Shown here in pieces: positions 44,009-53,270 of a stretch of DNA of 64,000 nucleotides (position 1 is the stretch's first letter; every line of letters starts with the position of its first letter). The stretch is from Betaproteobacteria bacterium. Lineage in GTDB: Bacteria > Pseudomonadota > Gammaproteobacteria > Burkholderiales > Casimicrobiaceae. The notes under the pieces were generated by a model. That model ran no database searches and was not told where the DNA came from. It saw only the letters and a list, made by a program, of their open reading frames with translations. Both the position numbers and the translations under genes were made by a program. The DNA lies in contig JADIZG010000008.1 of assembly GCA_016704895.1 (NCBI GenBank), positions 1-64,000 on the forward strand, written 5' to 3'.

Positions 44009-44539
44009 TCAGAGGTCGAGCGTGACGTGCAGGACGCCGCCGTCGCGCGACTTGCGCATCGGCAGGCCGGATCGCTCGAACACGACGAGCATCGCCTTGT
44101 TCTCCGCCAGCACGTCCGCCTCGAACCTCGCGATCCCCCGGTCGCGCGCAATCGCGGACAGGTGCGCGAGCAGTCGGCCGGCCAGGCTGTTGCCCCGGTA
44201 GTCCTCCTCGACCATGAACGCGATCTCGGCGCTCAGGGAACCGTCTGCGCCGACGTGGGTCGAGTAGCTTCCCCCCGCGATCACGGTCTCGTCTCCCGGT
44301 GCGCCGATCGTCGCGACGAGCATCGCGTGCCGGTCGAAGTCCGTCGCATCGAGGCGGGCAAAATCGGCCGGGCCGAGTTCGTCCTTGTACGCGAAGAAGC
44401 GCGTGTACACCGACTCGCGGTCGAGCCCCTCGAAGGCCCTGGCGATACGCTCGCGATCGTCGGGGCGCGCGGCCCGGATGGTCATCGGCGTGCCGTCGCG
44501 CAGCGCTTCGTGGACGGCATAGTGACGTGCATCGATCAT
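44009..44539 (-). CDS. GNAT-family acetyltransferase
   Basis: A 176-residue Gcn5-related N-acetyltransferase. MTIRAARPDDRERIARAF is the first strand and helix; VEEDYRGNSLAGRLLAHLSA is the acetyl-CoA pyrophosphate loop (R-G-x-S-L-A-G, variant of RxxGxG/A). DRESVYTRFFAYKDELGPAD is typical of the GNAT domain found in protein lysine acetyltransferases of the Pat/PatZ type. Substrate unknown. Adjacent to the SBF-like transporter gene on the same strand. Confidence 0.88.
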   Translation of the reverse strand: MIDARHYAVHEALRDGTPMTIRAARPDDRERIARAFEGLDRESVYTRFFAYKDELGPADFARLDATDFDRHAMLVATIGAPGDETVIAGGSYSTHVGADGSLSAEIAFMVEEDYRGNSLAGRLLAHLSAIARDRGIARFEADVLAENKAMLVVFERSGLPMRKSRDGGVLHVTLDL

Positions 44540-44570
44540 CGGCTCTCCCGCAAGTCGTCGATTCCGGCGC

Positions 44571-45443
44571 TCATTCTCTCTCGACGGGATCTGGCCGGCG
44601 GCGGCGCCAGGCCACGTAGGGGATCACGGCGACCGCGGACACGATCAGGTAGGCGAGGACCGTCGCGGTGATCTCGGGCGGCGCCGCGTTCAGCGTCGCG
44701 ACGAGCCACGCGAGCCCCGGGTTGCGGATCGCGCTGGAGATCGCGACGGCGGTGCGCGTTGCGGGATCGGGTCCGCCAAGCAGATGTCCTGCGGCCAGGG
44801 CGAGCGCGGTGACCGTCGCGATCGCGAGGACGATCCTGGGGCCGGCGTTCACCACGACCTGCCCGATGTCGATGATCGCGAGCACCGCCAGCAGCAACAG
44901 CAGGCCCGTGGCGATCCGCGCGAGCTTCGACTCGAGCCACGCGGCGGCCGTCGGCCTCCGGTAGCGGATCAGGATGCCGAGCCCCAGCGGCAGCAACTGC
45001 GCGGTGAATACCTGCCGCGCGAGCTGCGCCGGATCGATGGTCGCGTGCCCGGCGTATACGTCGTTGAGCAGCGCGATCCACACCGGCATCGACACGACCG
45101 CCAGCACCGCCACGAGGATCTGCAGCGCCGGGGCGAACGAGTGATGGCCGCCTGCGCCAATCGAGCGGCGAAGGGCCACCGGCGCTCCCGGGGAGATCGC
45201 CATGAGCAGGATCCCGATCTCCACCGGGCGAGCGAGGTCGAATGCGCGGGCCACGACCAGCGCCAGTGCGGGCACCGCGATCAGCACCGAGAACAGGCCC
45301 TTCGCGACGAGGCCGGAATGCTGCCACACCCAGCGGAACTCGCGCGGCACGATGCCGAGGCCGATCACGAACATCACCGAGAAGACGGTCGCCGCGGCCA
45401 CGACCGTCATCAGTGCCTCGGGAACGGTTCCGCCCAGGGTCAT
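44571..45443 (-). CDS. Bile acid:sodium symporter (SBF)-family transporter
   Basis: A 290-residue membrane protein with about ten hydrophobic segments. ILLMAISPGAPVALRRSIGA and AVAISSAIRNPGLAWLVATL are the paired unwound-helix motifs of SBF-family transporters. These move organic anions or arsenite-like substrates with sodium; the substrate is unknown. It precedes the GNAT gene by 31 bases and diverges from the VIT-like gene across 163 bases without recognised sites. Confidence 0.85.
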   Translation of the reverse strand: MTLGGTVPEALMTVVAAATVFSVMFVIGLGIVPREFRWVWQHSGLVAKGLFSVLIAVPALALVVARAFDLARPVEIGILLMAISPGAPVALRRSIGAGGHHSFAPALQILVAVLAVVSMPVWIALLNDVYAGHATIDPAQLARQVFTAQLLPLGLGILIRYRRPTAAAWLESKLARIATGLLLLLAVLAIIDIGQVVVNAGPRIVLAIATVTALALAAGHLLGGPDPATRTAVAISSAIRNPGLAWLVATLNAAPPEITATVLAYLIVSAVAVIPYVAWRRRRPDPVERE

Positions 45444-45606
45444 CGCCGCCCTGTCGAACGAAGCAGGGCCGCGGAGGCGCGTTGGGCGGCATGGGTTTGC
45501 GTCATACTTTCGTGCGCCCGGGCAGCCGTGACCATGACGGTGCCCGAAAGCGCGCTCGGGCGAGTTTGACGGCGATTCGAGACCGCTTCAAGTGGGGGGA
45601 TGGACG

Positions 45607-46266
45607 ATGACGGAACGCGCGGACGGTGACCGCGAGCGGTTGCTGGACCCGATCCAGCGGATCTCCGAAGTCCTGTTCGGCCTCATCATGGCCGTCACGA
45701 TCATCGGCTCGCTGTCGATCGCGACCGCGGACCGCGTCGAGGTGCGCACGGTCCTCCTGGCGGCGCTCGGCTGCAATCTCGCCTGGGGGCTCGTCGACGC
45801 GGTCATGTACCTGCTGAACACGTTGACGGAACGGTCGCGCAATCGGGCGCTGGCGGCGCGGGTGAGGGCGATGGACGCTGCCGACGGGCGTCGCCTGTTC
45901 GCCGAATCGCTGCCGGAGCACCTGGCGGCGATCACCGGGCCGGACGAGCTCGAGGGCATGCGGAGACGATTGCTCGCGCTCCCCGCGGCGAACGGTGCGG
46001 CCCTGCGCGGCAAGGATTTCCTGGCGGCGATCGGCATCTTCCTCCTCGTGGTCATCGCGACGTTCCCGGTGGTCGTGCCGTTCATGCTGACCGACGACGC
46101 GGCGATCGCGATGCGGAATTCGCGCATCGTCACGCTGGGGATGCTGTTCCTGGCCGGGTACCTGCTCGGGCGCTACGCGTCGCATCCGCGACCGGGAGTG
46201 ACCGGGCTCGCCACGATGCTGCTCGGCGCGGTGCTGATCGTGACGGTGATGGCGCTCGGCGGATGA
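45607..46266 (+). CDS. VIT1/CCC1-like membrane protein
   Basis: A 219-residue membrane protein with five hydrophobic segments. The first part, RISEVLFGLIMAVTIIGSLS and NLAWGLVDAVMYLLNTLTER, resembles the VIT/CCC1 family of iron or manganese transporters. The central hydrophilic loop (RRLFAESLPEHLAAITGPDE) would correspond to the metal-binding region. The start chosen is ATG 45607 (MTERADGDRERLL); ATG 45592 is also in frame. Metal specificity is not inferable. Confidence 0.65.
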   Translation: MTERADGDRERLLDPIQRISEVLFGLIMAVTIIGSLSIATADRVEVRTVLLAALGCNLAWGLVDAVMYLLNTLTERSRNRALAARVRAMDAADGRRLFAESLPEHLAAITGPDELEGMRRRLLALPAANGAALRGKDFLAAIGIFLLVVIATFPVVVPFMLTDDAAIAMRNSRIVTLGMLFLAGYLLGRYASHPRPGVTGLATMLLGAVLIVTVMALGG

Positions 46267-46372
46267 GCGCGCCGCGAGCCGGGGCGCCACCGTAGATGCC
46301 TGCGGGACGCCGATTGCGCCCCGGGTGCAATCGGCTAAGCTTCGATGCCATTGCGCCGACGGGCGGGTGGGG

Positions 46373-47197
46373 ATGAACATGAAGAACGTCGAGATCGTCT
46401 ACCGGTACGGATCGGGTGATGCGGTGATCCCTCCGCGGCCCGTCGACGCGAGCGAGGCTCGGCGCCGGCTCGACGACGGGAATCGGGCATTCGCCGCGCT
46501 GCTCGACAACGTCGGCGGGGAAGGGCCCGCGGCAAGGCGCGTCGTCGAGGTCGACCCGCGCGATCTCGGTCTGCTCTCGGCGGGCGGCGCTCCGACGCAG
46601 CGACCCTACGCGGCGGTCCTCGGTTGCGCCGATGCCCGGGTGCCGGTCGAGCTCATCTTCAACGAGGGCCCGAACGACCTGTTCGTCGTGCGCGTCGCCG
46701 GCAACGGGCTCGGCGGAGACGCGCTCGGAAGCCTCAAGTATGCCGTCGATCACCTGGGCGACAGCCTGAAGCTGGTCGTCGTCCTCGGCCACAGCGGATG
46801 CGGTGCCGTCACGGCCGCGGTCGACATCTTCCTCGATCCGGCGGAATACCTGTCGATCGCCTCGAAGTACACGATGCGCGGCCTCCTCGACCAGCTCCTC
46901 GTCGTGGTGCACTCGGCCGCGAGGAGGATGGCGGCAATCTGGGGTCCCGACGTGACGCAGCGCGCAGGCTACCGCGATGCACTCGTCGAAGCGTCCGTGG
47001 TCTCGAACGCGGCGCTCGCGGCGCATACGGTGCAGCAGGAGTTGAGCCGTGATGCGCGCGGCATGCGCGCGGCGTATGGCGTCTACCTGCTCGGGACGCA
47101 CGACGTGTGGGCGCCGCGCGGGGAAGCGCGGATGTCACGGGGCTGGCCGATCCGCCGCGCGACCTGGACGCCTTCCATGGGTTCGGCGACGCCGTGA
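46373..47197 (+). CDS. Beta-class carbonic anhydrase
   Basis: A 274-residue zinc enzyme (CO2 hydration). Zinc ligands and the catalytic dyad are in AAVLGCADARVPVELIFN (CxDxR) and VVVLGHSGCGAVTAAVD (HxxC). FVVRVAGNGLGGDALGSLKY is the usual linking segment. The last residues (SRGWPIRRATW) look unlike a normal end; in another frame from about 47140 one reads GLADPPRDLDAFHGFGDAV, so a frameshift near the end is possible. No signal peptide. Confidence 0.9.
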   Translation: MNMKNVEIVYRYGSGDAVIPPRPVDASEARRRLDDGNRAFAALLDNVGGEGPAARRVVEVDPRDLGLLSAGGAPTQRPYAAVLGCADARVPVELIFNEGPNDLFVVRVAGNGLGGDALGSLKYAVDHLGDSLKLVVVLGHSGCGAVTAAVDIFLDPAEYLSIASKYTMRGLLDQLLVVVHSAARRMAAIWGPDVTQRAGYRDALVEASVVSNAALAAHTVQQELSRDARGMRAAYGVYLLGTHDVWAPRGEARMSRGWPIRRATWTPSMGSATP

Positions 47198-47322
47198 TGC
47201 GTTCCGGACGCATCGCCGCGCTGTTGGGCCGCCCTCGCGGGATAAGCACTCCCGCCTGCGTCCGCGCCGGCGGCAGCCTTCGTCGGTTCACCGCGGCATC
47301 CTCGATGGGAATCGCCGCCAAA

Positions 47323-47341
47323 GTCCTTGCAATTCTCGACA
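47323..47341 (+). repeat. Dispersed 19-base motif, copy 2
   Basis: GTCCTTGCAATTCTCGACA, the complement of copy 1 with one change, in the 350-base region between the carbonic anhydrase and beta-barrel genes. Nothing else was recognised in 47198-47550. Confidence 0.7.
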
Positions 47342-47550
47342 GCCCGCGGCATCCCGCTCGACTCGTTGCGGCGGATCAACGAGGCTGCGGTCCGCGGTTG
47401 CGAGGGACTCCCGCGACGGGTAGGTTTCGACGGATCGCCACCAGATCTCGCCCCGTGCGCCGCATGCGGCACTCGCAGTCTCCGCGCGAAAGATCGCCGG
47501 CGCAGCCGCGCACCGGCAAACCGTTCCGCGCCCCGACGCGTGAGGACTTC

Positions 47551-48687
47551 GTGCGCCTGCTCGTTGCGGCCGTCCTGTCCTGCTGCATGAGCCAGGCGAT
47601 CGGCGAGGTCCTGCCGAAGCGGTTTACCGATCCTGACGACGGCAAGCTCGACCTGTCGGAGTGGCTGCTCGACCACAAGGGCTTCCTGCCGGTTCCCATC
47701 ATCATCACGGAGCCCGCGGTCGGCTACGGTGCCGGCGTCGCGCTCGCGTTCTTCAGGGAGTCGCTGCGCGATACGGCGGAGCGCTCGACGGCGTCGGGGC
47801 GCCGCGCGCCGCCCGACATCTTCGGCGTCGGCGCGCTTGCGACCGAGAACGGAACCAAGGGTGCGGCGCTGGGCGGGCAGTGGACGTTCGCCGATGGACG
47901 CTACCTGTATCGCGGCGGCGTGGCCGACGTCTCGATCAATCTCGATTTCTACGGTGTCGGCGGGCAGCTGCCCGGGCCGATCGACAAGGTCGGCTACGAG
48001 CTCTCGGGATTCGGCTCGTTCCAGCAGGGGATGGTGCGGCTCGGCGACAGCGACGTCTATGCCGGGATCCGCTGGATCTATCTCGACCTCTCGGCGAGCC
48101 TCGACGTGGCCGCGGGCGACATCGGACTCTCGCCGAGGCAGATGGCGAAGCGCAGCTCGGGCGCGGGTGTCGCGATCGAGCACGACTCGCGCGACAACAT
48201 CTTCACGCCCAACCGCGGCTGGATCGGCGCGTTCGAGGCGACGTTCTACAGCCCGGAGATCGGCAGCAGCAACACGTTCCAGGCGTATCGCGCGCACGTC
48301 TTCGACTACCACCAGCTGTCGCGGGACTGGATCCTGGGCCTGCGTGTCGACGGCCGGCTCGCGCGCGGCGACGTTCCGTTCTACATGCTGCCGTTCATCG
48401 ACATGCGCGGGATTCCCGCGGCCCGCTTTCAGGAAGCCAACATCGCAGTGCTCGAGACCGAGGTGCGCTACAACCTCGACGAGCGCTGGGCGGTCGTCGG
48501 CTTCCTCGGGACCGGACGCGCATGGGGCAACCGGGTCTCGTTCGACGACGCGGACAGGCCGGTCAGCGGCGGACTGGGATTCCGCTACCTGATCGCCCGG
48601 CGGTTGGGTCTGTACGCCGGCATCGACGTCGCGAAGAGCACGGTCGACCAGGCGTTCTACATCCAGGTCGGCAATGGCTGGCGGTAG
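47551..48687 (+). CDS. BamA/TamA-like outer-membrane beta-barrel protein
   Basis: A 378-residue protein. The GTG start at 47551 gives a signal peptide (RLLVAAVLSCCMSQAIGEV) and has a TGAGGA ribosome binding site. The remainder is a surface-antigen/D15-type barrel: PIIITEPAVGYGAGVALAFF, SGAGVAIEHDSRDNIFTPNR (the barrel DSRDNxFxPxRG motif) and SGGLGFRYLIARRLGLYAGI. No POTRA domains are visible, so it is a short barrel and not BamA itself. Function unknown. Confidence 0.82.
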   Translation: MRLLVAAVLSCCMSQAIGEVLPKRFTDPDDGKLDLSEWLLDHKGFLPVPIIITEPAVGYGAGVALAFFRESLRDTAERSTASGRRAPPDIFGVGALATENGTKGAALGGQWTFADGRYLYRGGVADVSINLDFYGVGGQLPGPIDKVGYELSGFGSFQQGMVRLGDSDVYAGIRWIYLDLSASLDVAAGDIGLSPRQMAKRSSGAGVAIEHDSRDNIFTPNRGWIGAFEATFYSPEIGSSNTFQAYRAHVFDYHQLSRDWILGLRVDGRLARGDVPFYMLPFIDMRGIPAARFQEANIAVLETEVRYNLDERWAVVGFLGTGRAWGNRVSFDDADRPVSGGLGFRYLIARRLGLYAGIDVAKSTVDQAFYIQVGNGWR

Positions 48688-48903
48688 CGTGATAGCGTCC
48701 TGCCGACCGTGCCGCGCTTATGCAGACGGCCGAGGAACCAGCACGCTGGCGCACGACGTCGCGGAGGCGCACTACCGGGTTGCGCGGACGCAGCGCACCG
48801 GTTCCCATGGGACAGCGAACACCGAGGACTACACTGGACCGATACCGACACGCGCCACCGGCGCGGACTTGACTGGACGGTGACAACCGCAGGAGGAGTG
48901 GAC

Positions 48904-49806
48904 ATGGCAAAGGACGACAAGGCAGGAAAAGGCAAAGGCAAAGGCAAGTCCGCGAAGCGGGCGAAGTCGACCACGGCGGCGGTGCCGGCGCGCGCGGCCG
49001 GCAAGGGCGTGAAGCCCGTCGCCGCGAAGGCGGAGAAGCTCTCCGGCAAGGACTACGACAAGGCGCTGCGCGACATGCACGTCGAGCTCGTCAAGCTGCA
49101 GGAATGGGTGAAGCACGCGGGGCTGAAGGTCTGCATCGTGTTCGAGGGCCGCGACGGCGCCGGCAAGGGCGGGACGATCAAGGCGATCACCGAGCGCGTC
49201 AGCCCGCGCGTGTTCCGCGTCGTCGCGCTGCCCGCGCCGACCGAGCGCGAGAAGTCGCAGATGTACCTGCAGCGCTACCTCTCGCACATGCCGGCCGCCG
49301 GCGAGATCGTGATCTTCGACCGAAGCTGGTACAACCGTGCTGGCGTAGAGCGCGTGATGGGGTTCGCCAGCGACGAGCAGGTGAAGCGCTTCCTCAATGC
49401 GGCGCCAATGGTCGAGAAGGCGTTTGTCGATTCCGGCGTCATCCTGCTCAAGTACTGGCTCGAAGTGAGCATGGACGAGCAGACGAAGCGGCTCGAGCAG
49501 CGCATCCATGACGGGCGCAAGATCTGGAAGCTCTCGCCGATGGACCTGAAGTCGTACAGCCGCTGGTATGACTACGGGCGGGCCCGGGACGACATGTTCC
49601 AGGCGACCGACTCGTCGTGGGCGCCCTGGTACGCGGTGCGCTCCGACGACAAGAAGCGCGCGCGCCTCAACATCATCAAGCACATCCTCGGGCGCATCCC
49701 CTACAAGGAGGCGCCGCGCGAAAAGATCAAGCTGCCGAAGCGCCAGAAGCAGGCGGGCTACAAGGAGTCGAACTACCCGTTCAAGTTCATTCCCGAGGTG
49801 TTCTGA
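48904..49806 (+). CDS. ppk2: Polyphosphate kinase 2
   Basis: A 300-residue class I-type PPK2 that transfers phosphate between polyphosphate and nucleoside diphosphates. Walker A: VFEGRDGAGKGGTIKAITER (about residues 80-99). Walker B and lid: EIVIFDRSWYNRAGVERVMG. The C-terminal part has KIWKLSPMDLKSYSRWYDYG. A Lys/Ala-rich N-terminal tail (KAGKGKGKGKSAKRAKSTTA) of about 45 residues is unusual and could bind polyphosphate or nucleic acid. The ribosome binding site AGGAG precedes the ATG. Confidence 0.95.
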   Translation: MAKDDKAGKGKGKGKSAKRAKSTTAAVPARAAGKGVKPVAAKAEKLSGKDYDKALRDMHVELVKLQEWVKHAGLKVCIVFEGRDGAGKGGTIKAITERVSPRVFRVVALPAPTEREKSQMYLQRYLSHMPAAGEIVIFDRSWYNRAGVERVMGFASDEQVKRFLNAAPMVEKAFVDSGVILLKYWLEVSMDEQTKRLEQRIHDGRKIWKLSPMDLKSYSRWYDYGRARDDMFQATDSSWAPWYAVRSDDKKRARLNIIKHILGRIPYKEAPREKIKLPKRQKQAGYKESNYPFKFIPEVF

Positions 49807-49871
49807 CGAACGCTGCCGCCGCCCCCTCGGGGGCGGCGCGCATCGCGGGGTTCGGGGGCGGGCCGTCGACG

Positions 49872-51617
49872 CTACCGGGGCGCCGACTCGGCCAGCGCGT
49901 CCTCGATCGAGAGGCGCCGGCTGACCTCGCCGACGCTCGTGCCGACCACCTTGCGGATCAGGTCGCGCACCGACGAGTGGGCATCGACGACGCGCAGCGC
50001 CGCTCCACGTGCTGCAACCTCGCGCTGGACGTCGCCGATGAGACGGGCGCCGGCGAGGTCGATGTTGGGGGACGTCGACAGGTCCCACACGACGACCCGC
50101 AGCCCGTCGCCCGACGCCGCGAGCAGGCTGCGAACCTGGTCGCGCACGTGGCCCGCGTTGAAGTAGAACAGCCCCGCCTCGACGCGCAGGACCAGCGCGC
50201 CCGGCACGCTCTCGTTCTCCGGATGGCGCCCGACGTCCGAGTAGCGGCTGGTGCCCGGAACCCTTCCCAGTCGCGCGACGTGCGGCTGCGCCGCGCGCCG
50301 GATCAGGAGCAGCAGCGACACGATCGCCGCGAGCAGGACCCCCTTCAGGATGCCGAGCAGCAGCACGCCCGCGAACGCGACCAACGCGATGGCGAACTCC
50401 ATCTTGCTCAATGCCCAGATGCGGCGCAGCTCGGTGACGTTGACGAGCCCCTTGACCGCGACGAGCACGATCGCCGCCAGCACGACGTCCGGCAGGTTCT
50501 TCAGGAGGCCGGTGAGAAACAGCAGGCACAGCCCGATCGTGATCGACGCGAAGACGAGCGCGAGCGGCGTGCGCGCGCCGGCCTTGTCGTTGACTGTCGA
50601 CTGTGAGAGTCCGCCGGCGACCGGGTAGCCCTGGCCCAGCGACGCGGCGAGGTTGGTCGCGCCCAGCGCGAACAGCTCCTGCCGCGCGTCGATCTCGTAG
50701 CCATTCTTCTGCGCGAGCGCGCGCGCCGCCGACACGCCTTCGATGTAGGCGAGCAGGAAGCAGGCGAGCGCGAGCGGGATCACGCCGTCGACGTCGGTGG
50801 CCCTGAGCGAAGGCAGGGCGATCTCGGGGAGACCGACGGGCAGCAGGCCGACGGTCTTGAACGCGTATTGCGAGAGTGGCGTGAACGTTAGCGCGAGGAT
50901 CGAGGCGATCACGACGAGCAGCGCGACCGGCCGTGACGGAATGAGCTTCTCGCCCGCGACCAAGAGCGCGATCGCGACGAGGCCAAAGCCGAGCACGACC
51001 GGATTGGTGTCCGGCAACTGGCCGGCGAGCACGCCCACCCGCTCGAAGAAGTGCTCGCCACCGCCCTTGACGCCGAAGAGCTTCGGCAACTGCGTCATCG
51101 CGATCGTGAACGCGGCGCCGGCCTTGAAGCCGAGCAGGACCGTCTCGCTGATGAAGCTGACCAGCGACGAGAGCTTGAGCGCCCACGCGACGACGCTCAA
51201 CGCGGCGAAGATCAGCGCCACGAGCGCGGCGATCTGGACCCAGCGGGCGGGATCGCCCGCCGCCATGCCGGCGACCGTCGTGCCGACCAGCATCGAGATC
51301 GCCGACGTCGGGCCGACGGCGAGCTGGCGCGACGTGCCGAACAGCGCGTAGGCGATGCCCGCGACCAGGTAGCAGTAGATGCCGTGCTGCGGCGGCAGGC
51401 CCGCGAGCGACGCGTAGGCGAGCGAGACGGGAATCGCGTACGCGGCAAGCGTGATGCCTGCGGCCGCGTCGTTCCTCAGCCAGGCGGCCTGGTAGCCCGG
51501 CAGCCACTGGGCGGGCGGAAAGAGGGCGCGCAGCCCCGTCACCGGTCCGGCGGCGGGAGCGGATTGAGCATCGGGGGCGGGCATCGGCAGGGGCCTTTCA
51601 ACGGCGGAAACGTGCAT
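49872..51617 (-). CDS. SulP-family anion transporter with STAS domain
   Basis: An inner-membrane transporter of about 581 residues. SLAYASLAGLPPQHGIYCYL and QLAVGPTSAISMLVGTTVAG are SulP signatures. The C-terminal STAS domain includes VVVWDLSTSPNIDLAGARLI. SulP proteins carry sulfate, bicarbonate, dicarboxylates or similar anions; with carbonic anhydrase 3 kb away, bicarbonate uptake is conceivable but unsupported. The start is uncertain: ATG 51617 or ATG 51584 (MPAPDAQSAPAAG), neither with a clear ribosome binding site. Confidence 0.9.
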   Translation of the reverse strand: MHVSAVERPLPMPAPDAQSAPAAGPVTGLRALFPPAQWLPGYQAAWLRNDAAAGITLAAYAIPVSLAYASLAGLPPQHGIYCYLVAGIAYALFGTSRQLAVGPTSAISMLVGTTVAGMAAGDPARWVQIAALVALIFAALSVVAWALKLSSLVSFISETVLLGFKAGAAFTIAMTQLPKLFGVKGGGEHFFERVGVLAGQLPDTNPVVLGFGLVAIALLVAGEKLIPSRPVALLVVIASILALTFTPLSQYAFKTVGLLPVGLPEIALPSLRATDVDGVIPLALACFLLAYIEGVSAARALAQKNGYEIDARQELFALGATNLAASLGQGYPVAGGLSQSTVNDKAGARTPLALVFASITIGLCLLFLTGLLKNLPDVVLAAIVLVAVKGLVNVTELRRIWALSKMEFAIALVAFAGVLLLGILKGVLLAAIVSLLLLIRRAAQPHVARLGRVPGTSRYSDVGRHPENESVPGALVLRVEAGLFYFNAGHVRDQVRSLLAASGDGLRVVVWDLSTSPNIDLAGARLIGDVQREVAARGAALRVVDAHSSVRDLIRKVVGTSVGEVSRRLSIEDALAESAPR

Positions 51618-51654
51618 GATATCGGCGGAGGGGCTACGCGCGCCGGCGCGTCGG

Positions 51655-51987
51655 TCAGGCATTCGGAGACCACTCAGGCTCGACGGCGAGCATCACGACC
51701 GAATCGACGACGGTCACCTCGAACGTGTCGATCCGCAGCGCGGGCACGCCGCTCACGGCGCCCGTCCGTACGTCGTACTCCCAGCCGCAGCCGGCGCACG
51801 CGACGGTCGCGCCGCGCAGGGTCCCGCCGGCCAGCGACGATCCGCATCGCGCGCACGCATCGTCGATCGCGAACGTCTGGCCGTCGATGCGGAACAGTGC
51901 GATCGCTTCCCCGGCGACCGCGACCGCGACGCCCCGGCCCGCGGCGAGCTGATCGAGTCGGGCGATCCTGACGAGCCGGGTCGGCAT
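51655..51987 (-). CDS. Rieske-like domain protein with four cysteines
   Basis: A 110-residue protein on the pattern of Rieske ferredoxins (IALFRIDGQTFAIDDACARC, GGTLRGATVACAGCGWEYDV, RTGAVSGVPALRIDTFEV). Where Rieske proteins have CxH and CxxH, this has C45ARC48 and C64AGC67: both His are replaced and four Cys are present. It may therefore bind a four-Cys [2Fe-2S], an iron or a zinc. It lies close to the sulP gene on the same strand (37 bases) and diverges from the AraC-type regulator. Confidence 0.75.
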   Translation of the reverse strand: MPTRLVRIARLDQLAAGRGVAVAVAGEAIALFRIDGQTFAIDDACARCGSSLAGGTLRGATVACAGCGWEYDVRTGAVSGVPALRIDTFEVTVVDSVVMLAVEPEWSPNA

Positions 51988-52142
51988 CGCGGCCTCACGC
52001 GGCGCCCGGAACCGGGGCGGGCAGCGTCGTGCCCAATCTGGAGCCGTGAAGCCAGGACCGAGCGGCGATCCTTGACGCCCCGTAGGGATGTTGTTACAAA
52101 ACCAAGGCCTCGCGCCCGTTCGGACGAGCCGATCCGGTTCCG

Positions 52143-53270
52143 ATGCCGCACGAATCCCCGTCCGACCGAAACTACGCCGTCCTGACGAGCCCGAGCCAGG
52201 TCGGGCGGCAGCGCGTCGGCATGCTTTCGGAACTGCCGGCATTGCTGCGTCGATTGGGCGTGGAGCCGGCCGATGTGCTCGCGAGCGCCGGCCTGACCCC
52301 GGAAGCCATCGACGGGCCGGAGCGCCAGATCGCCTATTCGGCCTTCGGCCGGTTGCTCGCCGAGTCCGCGAACCGCACGCACTGCGCCCACCTGGGATTG
52401 CTGGCGGGCCGCATGTGGCGCCTTTCCGATCTCGGCCTGCTCGGCGAGCTCGCGCGCCATGCCCCGACGGTCGGGGAGGCACTGCATACGCTCGCCGTCC
52501 AGCAGCACCTCAACAGCGAGGGGGGGCTCGTGTACCTGAACGCGGGCGAGGAGACGGCGGAGCTGGGCTACGCGATCTACCTGCCGGGCGTCTCCGGCGT
52601 GGACCAGATCTACGATGGGGTGATCGCCGCGGCCTTCAATTGCGTACGCGAGCTTTGCGGCCCCGGCTGGCGTCCCACCGAGGTGCTGTTCGCGCACGCG
52701 AGGCCGGACGACCCGTCTCCCTACCGCGACCTCTTCCGGGTGACGCCGCGCTTCAACGCGGAAGTCTCCGCGCTCCGATTTCCGGCGCACTGGCTGACGA
52801 AGCCGATCGACGGCGCCGACGAAGCGCGGCGGCGACTGGCGCAACAGCGCGCCGACGAGGCCGGGCGCGGCCAGGTCGTCGAGCAGGTCCGGCGCACGCT
52901 CCGCGTCCTGCTCCTTCGAGGCCTGCACGCCGGCGACGATGTCGCGCAGATGCTGTCGATGCACCGGCGCACGCTGAACCGGCGCATCAAGGCCGAGGGA
53001 TCGACGTTCCAGCAGTTGCTCGACGAGGTCCGGTTCTCCGTCGCGCGCCAGCTGCTCGCCGGCACCGACATCTCGCTGGACGACATCGCGGCCATGCTCG
53101 GCTACTCGGGCGTGAGCCCGTTCATGCGCGCGTTCCGACGCTGGACCGGCTCGACGCCGGGCGGCTGGCGTCGTTCGCTCGGCATCGGGCAGCCGGCAGA
53201 CGCGCCACCGGCTGGACGGGAAGGCCGGGCGAACGTCTCGGGAAAAGGGTCGGTTCGGCGCCGGAAATGA
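52143..53270 (+). CDS. AraC-family transcriptional regulator
   Basis: A 375-residue regulator. The N-terminal region (LPALLRRLGVEPADVLASAG to about residue 220) matches the arabinose-binding-like domain of OruR/ArgR-type AraC proteins. The C-terminal double HTH shows RTLNRRIKAEGSTFQQLLDE and DIAAMLGYSGVSPFMRAFRR followed by WTGSTPGGWRR. The divergent Rieske-like gene, 155 bases away, is an obvious possible target; no operator was identified. Confidence 0.92.
   Translation: MPHESPSDRNYAVLTSPSQVGRQRVGMLSELPALLRRLGVEPADVLASAGLTPEAIDGPERQIAYSAFGRLLAESANRTHCAHLGLLAGRMWRLSDLGLLGELARHAPTVGEALHTLAVQQHLNSEGGLVYLNAGEETAELGYAIYLPGVSGVDQIYDGVIAAAFNCVRELCGPGWRPTEVLFAHARPDDPSPYRDLFRVTPRFNAEVSALRFPAHWLTKPIDGADEARRRLAQQRADEAGRGQVVEQVRRTLRVLLLRGLHAGDDVAQMLSMHRRTLNRRIKAEGSTFQQLLDEVRFSVARQLLAGTDISLDDIAAMLGYSGVSPFMRAFRRWTGSTPGGWRRSLGIGQPADAPPAGREGRANVSGKGSVRRRK

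Noticed and set aside
47140..47260. Frameshifted extension of carbonic anhydrase
   Set aside because: The alternative frame reads protein-like sequence for about 30 residues but runs on into the next gene without a stop, so the in-frame stop at 47197 was kept and the possibility only noted.
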